5,310 bases of DNA. Source: Desulfobacterales bacterium. GTDB lineage: Bacteria; Desulfobacterota; Desulfobacteria; Desulfobacterales; RPRI01. Positions 1 to 5,310 of the stretch are shown here, piece by piece (within the stretch, counting starts at the first letter, position 1; each line of letters starts with the position of its first letter). The notes below the pieces were generated by a model. That model had not been told where the DNA came from, searched no databases, and worked only from the letters and a program-made list of their open reading frames with translations. The stretch lies in contig JAUYEO010000376.1 of NCBI GenBank assembly GCA_030689795.1, forward strand, positions 1 to 5,310, given 5' to 3'. A program made the position numbers and the translations under genes.

Positions 1-470
1 AGGCTTTTACAGGGGAATTCTATAAAAAATATTGCGGCGCAAAGCTTGAGAATGTCATGGATACATTAAGGGAGATGAAGTCTCTCGGCATTTTTATGGA
101 AGTTACCACCCTTATTATTCCGGGGCTGAATGATGACGACATGGAACTCGAAAAACTGGCGGAATTTCTTGTCGGGTCCGTCGGCCCTGAAACACCTTGG
201 CATATAAGCAGATTTCATCCCACATACAAGCTTGAAGACAGGCCTCCAACGCCTCTTGAAACACTTGTTTCGGCAAGGGAGATCGGAATAAAATGCGGTT
301 TGAAATATGTTTATACGGGAAATGTGCCTGGAGAAGAGGGAGAAAGTACTTTCTGTCACAATTGTGGCAAAATGCTTATTGAAAGAATCGGGTTTTATGT
401 GAAAAAAAATGCGGTTGAAAAAGGCATGTGCCCCTATTGCGGAGCGCGTATGGACGGAGTCTGGCAATGA
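1..470 (+). CDS. amrS: AmmeMemoRadiSam system radical SAM enzyme (3' part, start outside window)
   Basis: This is the C-terminal part (about 155 residues) of a radical SAM enzyme related to pyruvate formate-lyase activating enzymes. The open frame runs in from base 1 with no stop (codons from base 3 read AFTGEFYKKYCGAKLENV), so the first internal ATG at 57 is not the true start. The radical SAM CxxxCxxC cluster motif would lie upstream and cannot be seen. Diagnostic pieces are TTLIIPGLND, WHISRFHPTYKL, PPTPLETL, YTGNVPG, and a C-terminal pair of CxxC motifs (Cys codons at 354, 363, 429 and 438) that could bind a metal. In this family the partners are an AMMECR1-domain protein and a Memo-like protein. 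Neither is downstream, so they may lie to the left or elsewhere. The family's biochemical reaction is not established to my knowledge. The TGA stop overlaps the start of the next gene. Family call is firm; function is open. Confidence 0.88.
   Translation, partial: AFTGEFYKKYCGAKLENVMDTLREMKSLGIFMEVTTLIIPGLNDDDMELEKLAEFLVGSVGPETPWHISRFHPTYKLEDRPPTPLETLVSAREIGIKCGLKYVYTGNVPGEEGESTFCHNCGKMLIERIGFYVKKNAVEKGMCPYCGARMDGVWQ
456..459 (+). promoter_or_regulatory. Ribosome binding site deciding the AGPS-like gene start
   Basis: GGAG lies 7 nt before the ATG at 467, inside the last codons of amrS. It supports the start at 467 rather than the in-frame ATG at 428, which would add 13 residues (MPLLRSAYGRSLA) encoded inside the conserved CPYC region of amrS. 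The protein beginning at 467 opens MKRWNGWGD, the usual opening of bacterial AGPS-like proteins as I remember them. Confidence 0.7.
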
Positions 471-2059
471 AGCGCTGGAACGGCTGGGGTGATCTTTCGG
501 TTAATGTAAAACTTCCTGAAAAGGGGCTTGAAATATTAAAGGGGCTGATCGGAGAAGGGTCTCCCGGAAAAGACGTTTCTATTGAAAAGATTCTGGAACG
601 CGTGCCCGCTTCAAACATGCCTTCACGTGACCTTGTGTCTGTAAATCAGGAAACAAGGCTCCACCATGCCCACGGCCAGAGCATGTCCGACTGGATAGAT
701 CTCCGGTGCGGCACTATGAACAAATTCCCGGACGGAGTTGCTTTCCCTTCGACTGTTGAAGAACTTGATGATCTTATGGAATTTGCCGGAAAGCACGGAA
801 TAACGGTTGTTCCTTACGGTGGAGGGACAAGCGTTACCGGGCATCTTAAAATACCGGATACCGGGCGGCCCGTGCTGAGCCTTTCTTTGAGACGGCTTAA
901 CAGATTGACAAAGATTGATCCGGAAAGCCAGCTTGCGACTTTCGAAGCGGGTGTCCTCGGCCCGGAACTCGAGGCAAGGTTAAGAACAAAAGGATTTACC
1001 CTCGGTCATTTCCCGCAGTCTTTCGAGTACTCTTCCCTCGGAGGCTGGATCATGACACGTTCAAGCGGCCAGCAGTCCCTTCATTACGGGAAAATAGAGA
1101 ATCTTTTCGCGGGCGGCGAACTGCATACTCCAAAAGGAGTCATGAATTTGCCCCCGTTTCCAGCATCAGCAGCCGGGCCTGATCTGCGGCATCTTGTTCT
1201 CGGAGCAGAAGGAAGGCTGGGTGTGCTGACAAAGGCCATTGTGAGGATATCTCCCCTGCCTGAACTGGATGATGTTTACGGGTATTTCTTTCCGTCATGG
1301 GAATCGGGTGTCGAAGCCGTAAGAGAGCTTGCGGTAAGCCGGCTGCCCCTTTCAATGATAAGGTTAAGCAATCCGGCCGAGACATTTACAAGTCTTGCGC
1401 TTGCGGGGAGTGAGTCTAAAACCAAACTTCTTGTTGCTTACCTGAATCTGCGCGGCGCAAGGGAGAAAGAGGCATGCATGTGCCTTATAGGTTTTATCGG
1501 CGGCAATCACCTTGTTTCAGCCGTCAAAATAGAGGCGAAAACGACCCTGAATCGTTTCAATGCCGTTCCTGTGGGCAAGGTAATGGGTGAAGCGTGGAAG
1601 AAAAACAGGTTCCGGATGCCTTACCTGCGAAACAGTCTCTGGGAATCGGGTTACGCGGTGGATACGTTTGAGACTGCCCTGACATGGGGAAAGGTTCTTC
1701 CTGCCGTGAAATCCATTGAAAAAAAGATAAGAGACGCCCTGACGGAGCATGATGAAAAGGTTCATGTTTTTACCCATCTTTCTCATCTTTATACGACAGG
1801 CTCCAGCATCTACACAACCTTTGTTTTTCGCATGCCAAAGACAGCCGGAGAGGCGTTGAGAAGATGGCAGATTCTTAAAAAAGCCGCGAGCCTTGCAGTG
1901 GTTGAGGCGGGAGGAACAATAAGCCATCATCACGGGGTTGGTTTTGATCATAAGGAATACATGGGTGCCGAAAAAGGCCCGGTAGGGGTGAGCATTTTAA
2001 AGAATGTGTTTGATCATGTTGATCCCGACAGGCGCATGAATCCCGGCAAGTTGATATGA
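467..2059 (+). CDS. Alkyldihydroxyacetonephosphate synthase-like FAD-linked oxidase
   Basis: A 530-residue flavoprotein of the vanillyl-alcohol oxidase/FAD_binding_4 superfamily, closest in motif order to alkylglycerone-phosphate synthase (AGPS). AGPS swaps the acyl chain of acyl-DHAP for a fatty alcohol, making the ether bond of ether lipids. The FAD-binding domain covers roughly residues 85-265: VPYGGGTSVTG (115-125), GHFPQSFEYSSLGGW (180-194), and PDLRHLVLGAEGRLGVLT (238-255), all close to human AGPS as remembered. The C-terminal substrate domain has PYLRNS (R388, matching human Arg515), SIY at 447-449 (Y449, matching catalytic Tyr578) and HHHGVG with H487-H489 (matching His615-617). Tyr-to-His spacing is 38 against 37 in human. 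No signal peptide or membrane segment is seen, so it is probably cytosolic or peripheral. It overlaps amrS by 4 nt (ATGA), implying coupled translation. The C-terminal NPGKL resembles glycolate/D-lactate dehydrogenases, so another FAD-linked dehydrogenase activity is not excluded. Confidence 0.85.
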   Translation: MKRWNGWGDLSVNVKLPEKGLEILKGLIGEGSPGKDVSIEKILERVPASNMPSRDLVSVNQETRLHHAHGQSMSDWIDLRCGTMNKFPDGVAFPSTVEELDDLMEFAGKHGITVVPYGGGTSVTGHLKIPDTGRPVLSLSLRRLNRLTKIDPESQLATFEAGVLGPELEARLRTKGFTLGHFPQSFEYSSLGGWIMTRSSGQQSLHYGKIENLFAGGELHTPKGVMNLPPFPASAAGPDLRHLVLGAEGRLGVLTKAIVRISPLPELDDVYGYFFPSWESGVEAVRELAVSRLPLSMIRLSNPAETFTSLALAGSESKTKLLVAYLNLRGAREKEACMCLIGFIGGNHLVSAVKIEAKTTLNRFNAVPVGKVMGEAWKKNRFRMPYLRNSLWESGYAVDTFETALTWGKVLPAVKSIEKKIRDALTEHDEKVHVFTHLSHLYTTGSSIYTTFVFRMPKTAGEALRRWQILKKAASLAVVEAGGTISHHHGVGFDHKEYMGAEKGPVGVSILKNVFDHVDPDRRMNPGKLI

Positions 2060-2092
2060 AAAGGTATGAGGTACGAGACAAAAGAAAAATTT

Positions 2093-2147
2093 GCCACAAA
2101 GACACAAAGTCACTAACTACCTTTTTGTGTCTTTGTGCCTTCGTGGC
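2093..2147. repeat. Imperfect inverted repeat built on a CACAAAGACACAAA word
   Basis: CACAAAGACACAAA at 2095-2108 is exactly complementary to TTTGTGTCTTTGTG at 2124-2137, giving a 14-bp stem with a 15-nt loop. On the minus strand the right copy reads GCCACGAAGGCAC then AAAGACACAAAAA. The left copy reads GCCAC then AAAGACACAAAG, so it lacks the 8-nt GAAGGCAC, which is bounded by repeated CAC. I recall similar CTTTGTGTCTTTGTG words between genes in many environmental bacteria, so this is probably a dispersed repeat. On the minus strand the stem is followed by a T-rich run (AAATTTTTC), but no minus-strand gene ends here. Confidence 0.8.
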
Positions 2148-2180
2148 GACGAAAAAAGGGAGGAAGAGATCAATAAATTA

Positions 2181-2222
2181 GGCGTGAATCATGAGTCGGG
2201 AGCAGGCGTTGGGCGTAGGGAG
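2181..2222. repeat. Degenerate short-word repeat (GGCGT / TGAxTC)
   Basis: GGCGT occurs at 2181-2185, 2205-2209 and 2212-2216, and TGAATC/TGAGTC occur at 2185-2190 and 2192-2197. The composition resembles degenerate GTGAGTC/GGCGTAGG-type intergenic repeats I remember from deltaproteobacterial genomes. No function is apparent. Its last bases overlap the purine-rich ribosome binding site of glpD. Confidence 0.4.
2217..2222 (+). promoter_or_regulatory. Ribosome binding site of glpD
   Basis: AGGGAG precedes the ATG at 2234 by 11 nt, slightly longer than ideal; the purine run continues AGAAGAA towards the start. The ATG at 2227 is in another frame and reaches a stop after six codons, so 2234 is the start. 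The protein then reaches the conserved DLVVIGGG dinucleotide-binding strand about ten residues in, as expected for the family. Confidence 0.6.
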
Positions 2223-2233
2223 AAGAATGTTTA

Positions 2234-3778
2234 ATGAATATAGCTGATTTGCAGGAAAAGTGGGATCTTGTTGTCATAGGAGGAGGAATCACAGGTGCAG
2301 GCATTCTGCTTGAAGCCGCCCGGATGGGATTGAAGGCTCTTCTTGTTGAAAGAAATGACTTTGCTTCCGGAACCTCGAGCCGTTCTTCCAAACTCGTTCA
2401 CGGGGGATTGCGTTATCTCAAGGAAGGCCGCCTCTATCTGACGTATATCTCCGTGAGAGAACGTGAGCGGCTCATAAAGGAGGCGCCGGGGATGGTTGAG
2501 CCTCTCGGCTTCATGACGCCGGTTTACAGTGACCGCAGGCCGGGCAGGCTTGCTTTAGAACTTGGCCTGAGGATTTATGATAATATGTCCCGTCAAAGGG
2601 ATCACATGTTCTACGGGCAGAATGAATTTTCAATGCGTGTTCCCGGTGTAAAACAGGAAAATCTTCTGGGCGGATTTCGTTTCCGGGATGCGCAGGTTGA
2701 TGATGCCAGGCTTGTTCTCAGGGTAATTAATGAAGCGCTCTTATCGGGCGGACGCGCTTTAAATTACGCCGATGCGGTTGAAATAAGCCGGAATGCACGG
2801 GGGGATGTAGCCGGAGTTGTCATAAAGGAGAATGAAACGGGTGAAACAAAACAGGTCTTAACCCGCGCGGTAATAAATGCGACAGGCTCGTGGGCGGAAA
2901 AGCTCCACCCCTCTCCTGACCAAAGCCTCCATCTGCGACCGTTGCGGGGCAGTCACCTTGTATTCCCGGGATGGGCAATTCCTTTTCCCGAGGCTGTTAC
3001 TTTTTTTCACCCTGCCGACAGAAGGCCCATATTTATTATACCGTGGGAAGGTGCGGTGATATACGGCACTACGGATGTTGACCATAAAAACGACCTGTCT
3101 TTGGAGCCGGTTATCAGCAGGGAAGAGATTTCATATCTGATGGACGGTCTTAACGCTTTTTTCCCTTCTCTTGAAATATCGTTAAAGGATGCTTTATCAT
3201 CCTATTCCGGAATAAGGCCTGTTTTAAGCAGAAAACATCTTGCGCCCTCAAAGGAGTCCCGGGAGCATGTTGTATGGATAAACAGAGGTCTTGTGACGAT
3301 AACCGGCGGAAAGCTGACCACGTTCAGGAAACTCGCATCAGATGCCCTGAAAGCGGCCATGCCTTTTCTGCCTTCTGTTAAGCCGGCAGGCAGTGAAATT
3401 GTTTTTAGACCATCTCCCGACGTGTTTACAGATGACAGAATTTCTCCCCTTCTGTTGCGGCGTCTTATCGGACGATATGGTGAAGGCGCAAAAGAAATTT
3501 TAAAAGATTCCGGGGCTGACGATTTGTCGTATATTCCCGGAACCGATACTGTCTGGGCTGAAATACGATATGCGGCAAAAAATGAAGCGGTAAGGCATCT
3601 TGAGGACCTGCTCTTAAGACGGGTTCGCATCGGCCTGATAACTCCGGATGGCGGAAAGGAACATATCGGGCGGGTAAAAAAACTGTGTTCTCCCGTATTG
3701 CCGTGGGATGAAAAAAAATGGGATGAGGAGATAAAGATATATCTTGAAAAGTGGCGCCGTGCTCATTCCGTAGCGTGA
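2234..3778 (+). CDS. glpD: FAD-dependent glycerol-3-phosphate dehydrogenase (GlpD type)
   Basis: A 514-residue flavoprotein that oxidises sn-glycerol-3-phosphate to DHAP and passes electrons to the quinone pool at the inner face of the membrane. Length is close to E. coli GlpD (501). The N-terminal FAD Rossmann motif is VIGGGITGAG (14-23) with E39 ending the second strand. The family block GTSSRSSKLVHGGLRYL spans 46-62, with R60 at the position of E. coli substrate-binding Arg54. INATGSW (214-220), RGSHLVFP (238-245), YGTTDVD (277-283), YSGIRPV (324-330, R328 matching E. coli Arg317) and GGKLTTFRKLASD (358-370) follow in the expected order. The C-terminal helical domain (about 395-505) includes EIRYAAKNEAVRHLEDLLLRR. 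There is no BFD/[2Fe-2S] extension as in anaerobic GlpA, and no GlpB or GlpC beside it. It lies 174 bp downstream of the AGPS-like gene on the same strand. Its DHAP product is the precursor of acyl-DHAP, a plausible metabolic link to that neighbour. Confidence 0.94.
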   Translation: MNIADLQEKWDLVVIGGGITGAGILLEAARMGLKALLVERNDFASGTSSRSSKLVHGGLRYLKEGRLYLTYISVRERERLIKEAPGMVEPLGFMTPVYSDRRPGRLALELGLRIYDNMSRQRDHMFYGQNEFSMRVPGVKQENLLGGFRFRDAQVDDARLVLRVINEALLSGGRALNYADAVEISRNARGDVAGVVIKENETGETKQVLTRAVINATGSWAEKLHPSPDQSLHLRPLRGSHLVFPGWAIPFPEAVTFFHPADRRPIFIIPWEGAVIYGTTDVDHKNDLSLEPVISREEISYLMDGLNAFFPSLEISLKDALSSYSGIRPVLSRKHLAPSKESREHVVWINRGLVTITGGKLTTFRKLASDALKAAMPFLPSVKPAGSEIVFRPSPDVFTDDRISPLLLRRLIGRYGEGAKEILKDSGADDLSYIPGTDTVWAEIRYAAKNEAVRHLEDLLLRRVRIGLITPDGGKEHIGRVKKLCSPVLPWDEKKWDEEIKIYLEKWRRAHSVA

Positions 3779-3852
3779 TAAGGGGATTGGGCGGATAATG
3801 CGCAAGCATGTACAATACCGAGTATTTGAACAGAGAATAATATGGTGTTATT

Positions 3853-4146
3853 ATGGGCAATATAATTTTATTTGAATCAAAAAAAGTAAGGCGTGTCTGG
3901 AGTGAAAAGGATCAGAAATGGTATTTTTCTATTCAGGATGTTATTGAAATTCTGACGGGCAGCGCGGATATAAAACAGTATGTAAAAAAATTAAAAAGTC
4001 GCGATCCTGAATTAAAAAACAGCTGGGGTACAATTTGTACCCCGGTTGAACTGGAAAAAAAGAGTGGCACAAGGGTTTCCGTTAAAGAAAATTACAAAGA
4101 ACTGCCGGAAATTAAACGCAAATCCATCAGACATGTAGAAAGTTAA
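3853..4146 (+). pseudogene. BRO-family (Bro-N) phage antirepressor remnant with internal deletion
   Basis: A 97-residue frame. Residues 1-64 match the start of BRO-N domain proteins, a DNA-binding family found as phage antirepressors and in baculoviruses: MGNIILFESKKVRRVW, WYFSIQDVIEILT, and a KSRDPELKNSWGTICTP stretch typical of bacterial members. In full-length bacterial members, as I remember them (about 270-300 residues), this is followed by the rest of BRO-N (SIPSPKAEPFK) and a long helical region. Here residues 65-97 (ELEKKSGTRVSVKENYKELPEIK and onward) resemble instead their extreme C-terminal tail. The gene therefore looks like an in-frame deletion of the middle, roughly 170-190 codons. 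GC is about 35% by hand count against about 50% in neighbours, and the ribosome binding site is weak (GGTG at 3844-3847). It could still be translated, but half the DNA-binding fold is missing. No other phage gene is visible. A deliberate short form cannot be excluded. Confidence 0.65.
4025..4043. repeat. Perfect 19-bp palindrome at the BRO deletion junction
   Basis: GGGGTACAATTTGTACCCC has two exactly complementary 9-bp arms around a single central T. It lies inside the codons for W58-G-T-I-C-T-P64, ending 1 nt before codon 65, where the BRO homology switches from N-terminal to C-terminal type. It is the most GC-rich part of an otherwise AT-rich gene. The WGTICTP peptide is conserved in relatives, so part of the symmetry comes from coding constraint. 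Confidence 0.85.
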
Positions 4147-5216
4147 TCACCCTCCTTTTTAAATAGCTGTATCATTAATCCTATGTCACCTGTTACCGTA
4201 TATTTTTGTTCCATGAACATCTGCTGACCGTCAGCCTTGCCGGTCATAATGTCCATCCATACCGCAAAGGGTGTCTTGACAGCGATGTCGGGATTTTCTT
4301 CAGTTCCTTTTTTTGCTTCGACATTACCCTTTTCAATAATGAAACAGCACGAATCTTCCACGTGACCGGAAAAGTCAAACTGCAGGATTACCTTCCGATC
4401 ACCGGCTGCCCCGGAATTAATGCCGAAGGGAAAGAGCCACATGAAGCTTTTAAGAGAATCGGGCCGCGGAACCATGTTTTTCTTTTCAAATTCTTTTGGT
4501 GTCACTTTCTCGGCGATGCAGGTTTTCCAGAAGAGGTTGCCCATTTCGGCAAAGAGCCGGGGATCCACGAGGGGTTGCGTTATCCTCGCTATGGTCTCCA
4601 GGGAGACAGCCATGGAATGTACCAGTTCCTTCCCTGCCTCTGCAATGGCCTCCAGCACGTCGCCTGCTTTCTTTTTGAAAAGCGGATTTGTCAACAATTC
4701 GGCGGCGGGTCGATAAATCTCGGCTGCAAGCTTTCGGCCGGGAGAGGCGAAAGAATATCTCATGTGCGCCGACAATGGGCCAAAGTGAGCCTCGTCCGGC
4801 ATCCCGGAAACTGATAGCATTACAACCGCCGGGGACCTGTGATGCAGGGGGTGACACATCCGCCCCTCGTGAATCTCAAAAAAAGGCTCAAGAGATGGAA
4901 GCGTGCGCTCGATAAAAGCCTTCAACGATGCTGTCATGGCGTAGTTATACAGGGGTGTAGCGTATACAACGAGGTCGGCTTCCAGCCATTTTGGGAAAAG
5001 TTCCCTGGTCATATCGTCTTTGTGAATACAATGACCGGGGGTCTTTGTCCAGCAGGTGAAGCAGCCGATGCAATTTTTGATCTTTTTCTCGCGAAGATTC
5101 ACGACATCAACCTCAGATCCGGCATCGCGCATCCCATTTACAAGATGATTGAGCATCAGCTCGGTTTTGCTCTGACCGCCGACACGGGGGCTGGAATTAA
5201 TAGCAAGTATTTTCAT
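4143..5216 (-). CDS. Flavodoxin-like NAD(P)H-dependent oxidoreductase with C-terminal SCP2 domain
   Basis: A 357-residue protein with two recognisable parts. Residues 1 to about 200 are a flavodoxin-fold/FMN reductase domain: MKILAINSSPRVGGQSKTEL carries the FMN phosphate-binding loop (7-18), and YATPLYNYAMTASLKAFIERT (85-105) is the usual flavin-contacting segment. Between them C49, C52, C55 and C63 form CX2CX2CX7C, the spacing seen in iron-sulfur flavoproteins (CX2CX2CX4-7C). Many related flavodoxin-family proteins keep this motif without a proven cluster. Residues about 273-355 resemble an SCP2 sterol/lipid-carrier domain: FAVWMDIMTGKADGQQMFMEQKYTVTGDIGLMIQLF is the typical closing helix-strand-helix pattern. 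The stretch 205-270 (LVDPRLFAEMGNLFWKT, SLKSFMWLFPFGIN) is an unassigned linker. No signal peptide is seen, so it is cytosolic. A likely role is a two-electron flavin redox reaction on a hydrophobic substrate; the substrate is unknown. Start choice is supported by a ribosome binding site. Confidence 0.85.
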   Translation of the reverse strand: MKILAINSSPRVGGQSKTELMLNHLVNGMRDAGSEVDVVNLREKKIKNCIGCFTCWTKTPGHCIHKDDMTRELFPKWLEADLVVYATPLYNYAMTASLKAFIERTLPSLEPFFEIHEGRMCHPLHHRSPAVVMLSVSGMPDEAHFGPLSAHMRYSFASPGRKLAAEIYRPAAELLTNPLFKKKAGDVLEAIAEAGKELVHSMAVSLETIARITQPLVDPRLFAEMGNLFWKTCIAEKVTPKEFEKKNMVPRPDSLKSFMWLFPFGINSGAAGDRKVILQFDFSGHVEDSCCFIIEKGNVEAKKGTEENPDIAVKTPFAVWMDIMTGKADGQQMFMEQKYTVTGDIGLMIQLFKKEGD

Positions 5217-5310
5217 GCTGTTCTCCGTTTATATGTTGATTGACTCGCCGATATTCTTTCATAAACAAAGAAATCAGCCGGAGCGTAACGATCGGATGGA
5301 TTGACTGGTT
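5217..5310. other. Leader region of the flavodoxin-SCP2 gene; no gene seen
   Basis: Apart from the ribosome binding site, these 94 bases show no coding potential on either strand. An 8-bp direct repeat, GATTGACT, occurs at 5238-5245 and 5299-5306 (AGTCAATC on the gene's strand). It could be a regulator half-site pair or chance. No confident promoter is visible. Confidence 0.35.
5223..5226 (-). promoter_or_regulatory. Ribosome binding site of the flavodoxin-SCP2 gene
   Basis: On the minus strand GGAG (within CGGAGAA) stands 6 nt before the ATG at 5216-5214, near-ideal spacing. It fixes the start directly before the MKILAINSSP strand that begins the flavodoxin fold. Confidence 0.75.

Larger units (their letters stand above)
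2060..2233. other. Repeat-rich intergenic spacer between AGPS-like gene and glpD
   Basis: This 174-bp gap holds no credible gene. It starts with a degenerate tandem pair, GGTATGA (2063-2069) and GGTACGA (2070-2076). Next comes the inverted repeat at 2093-2147, then a G-rich stretch of short repeated words (2181-2222) running into the glpD ribosome binding site. I see no convincing -35/-10 pair. No T-tract follows the inverted repeat on the + strand, so an intrinsic terminator for the upstream gene is not evident. Whether glpD is read through from amrS-AGPS or has its own promoter cannot be decided from the sequence. Confidence 0.6.

Noticed and set aside
428..466. In-frame extension of the AGPS-like protein to the ATG at 428
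   Set aside because: The extra 13 residues lie within conserved amrS coding sequence, and the ATG at 467 has a well-placed GGAG and gives the MKRWNGWGD opening.
2095..2137. The 14-bp stem as a rho-independent terminator of the AGPS-like gene
   Set aside because: The stem is A/T-G/C mixed and is followed on the + strand by CCTTCGTGGC and an A-run, not a T-run; the T-rich side faces the minus strand, where no gene ends.
3798..3809. Small hairpin ATGC-GCAA-GCAT after glpD
   Set aside because: Only four base pairs around a GNRA-like loop and no T-tract, so it does not qualify as a terminator or a defined RNA element.
3787..3816. Possible promoter for the BRO remnant (TTGGGC at 3787-3792, TACAAT at 3811-3816, 18-bp spacing)
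   Set aside because: The -10 is good but the -35 matches consensus at only three positions, and such pairs arise easily by chance; too weak to annotate.
3853..4146. BRO gene as part of a prophage or a new defence island
   Set aside because: No phage structural, integrase, toxin, nuclease or other defence gene flanks it in this window; it stands alone between metabolic genes.
4206..4814. Long + strand open frame opposite the flavoprotein gene (202 residues)
   Set aside because: It is the antisense shadow of the flavodoxin-SCP2 gene: no recognisable domain, low-complexity Cys/Phe-rich translation, while the minus strand encodes clear conserved motifs.
5238..5306. GATTGACT direct repeats as a mobile-element end or attachment site
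   Set aside because: Eight bases repeated once with no adjoining inverted repeats or transposase/integrase; compatible with chance.

Overview
The window looks like chromosomal sequence from a free-living, probably anaerobic Gram-negative bacterium. Gene content, roughly 50% GC in the main genes, short T/G-rich intergenic repeats and an orphan BRO-type phage protein remind me of Desulfobacterota (sulfate-reducing or syntrophic deltaproteobacteria). That placement is an impression from protein style, not a search result.

Layout, left to right. (1) Positions 1-470 (+): the 3' end of an AmmeMemoRadiSam-system radical SAM enzyme (AmrS), whose start lies outside the window. (2) Positions 467-2059 (+): a complete FAD-linked oxidase of the alkyldihydroxyacetonephosphate synthase (AGPS) type, joined to the first gene by an ATGA stop/start overlap. 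(3) A 174-bp spacer (2060-2233) packed with short repeats, including an imperfect inverted repeat with 14-bp perfect arms. (4) Positions 2234-3778 (+): a complete single-subunit FAD-dependent glycerol-3-phosphate dehydrogenase (GlpD). (5) Positions 3853-4146 (+): a small AT-rich gene that reads as the N-terminal end of a BRO-family phage antirepressor joined in frame to the C-terminal tail of the same kind of protein, so it looks like an internal-deletion remnant. (6) Positions 4143-5216 (-): a flavodoxin-like/NADPH-dependent FMN reductase with a four-cysteine motif and a C-terminal SCP2 lipid-carrier domain, converging on the BRO remnant with a 4-nt overlap of stop codons. (7) Positions 5217-5310: the leader of gene 6, with no gene visible.

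The possible biological link is glycerolipid metabolism. GlpD interconverts glycerol-3-phosphate and dihydroxyacetone phosphate (DHAP), and AGPS enzymes convert acyl-DHAP to alkyl-DHAP, the step that creates an ether lipid. An SCP2-fused flavoprotein nearby could also bind lipid. No acyltransferase or alkyl-DHAP reductase is visible, so an ether-lipid locus is a hypothesis only. No CRISPR array, RNA gene, intact mobile element or clearly new defence system is visible. The points most worth checking are the AGPS-GlpD pairing, the BRO internal deletion with a perfect 19-bp palindrome at its junction, and the flavodoxin-SCP2 fusion.
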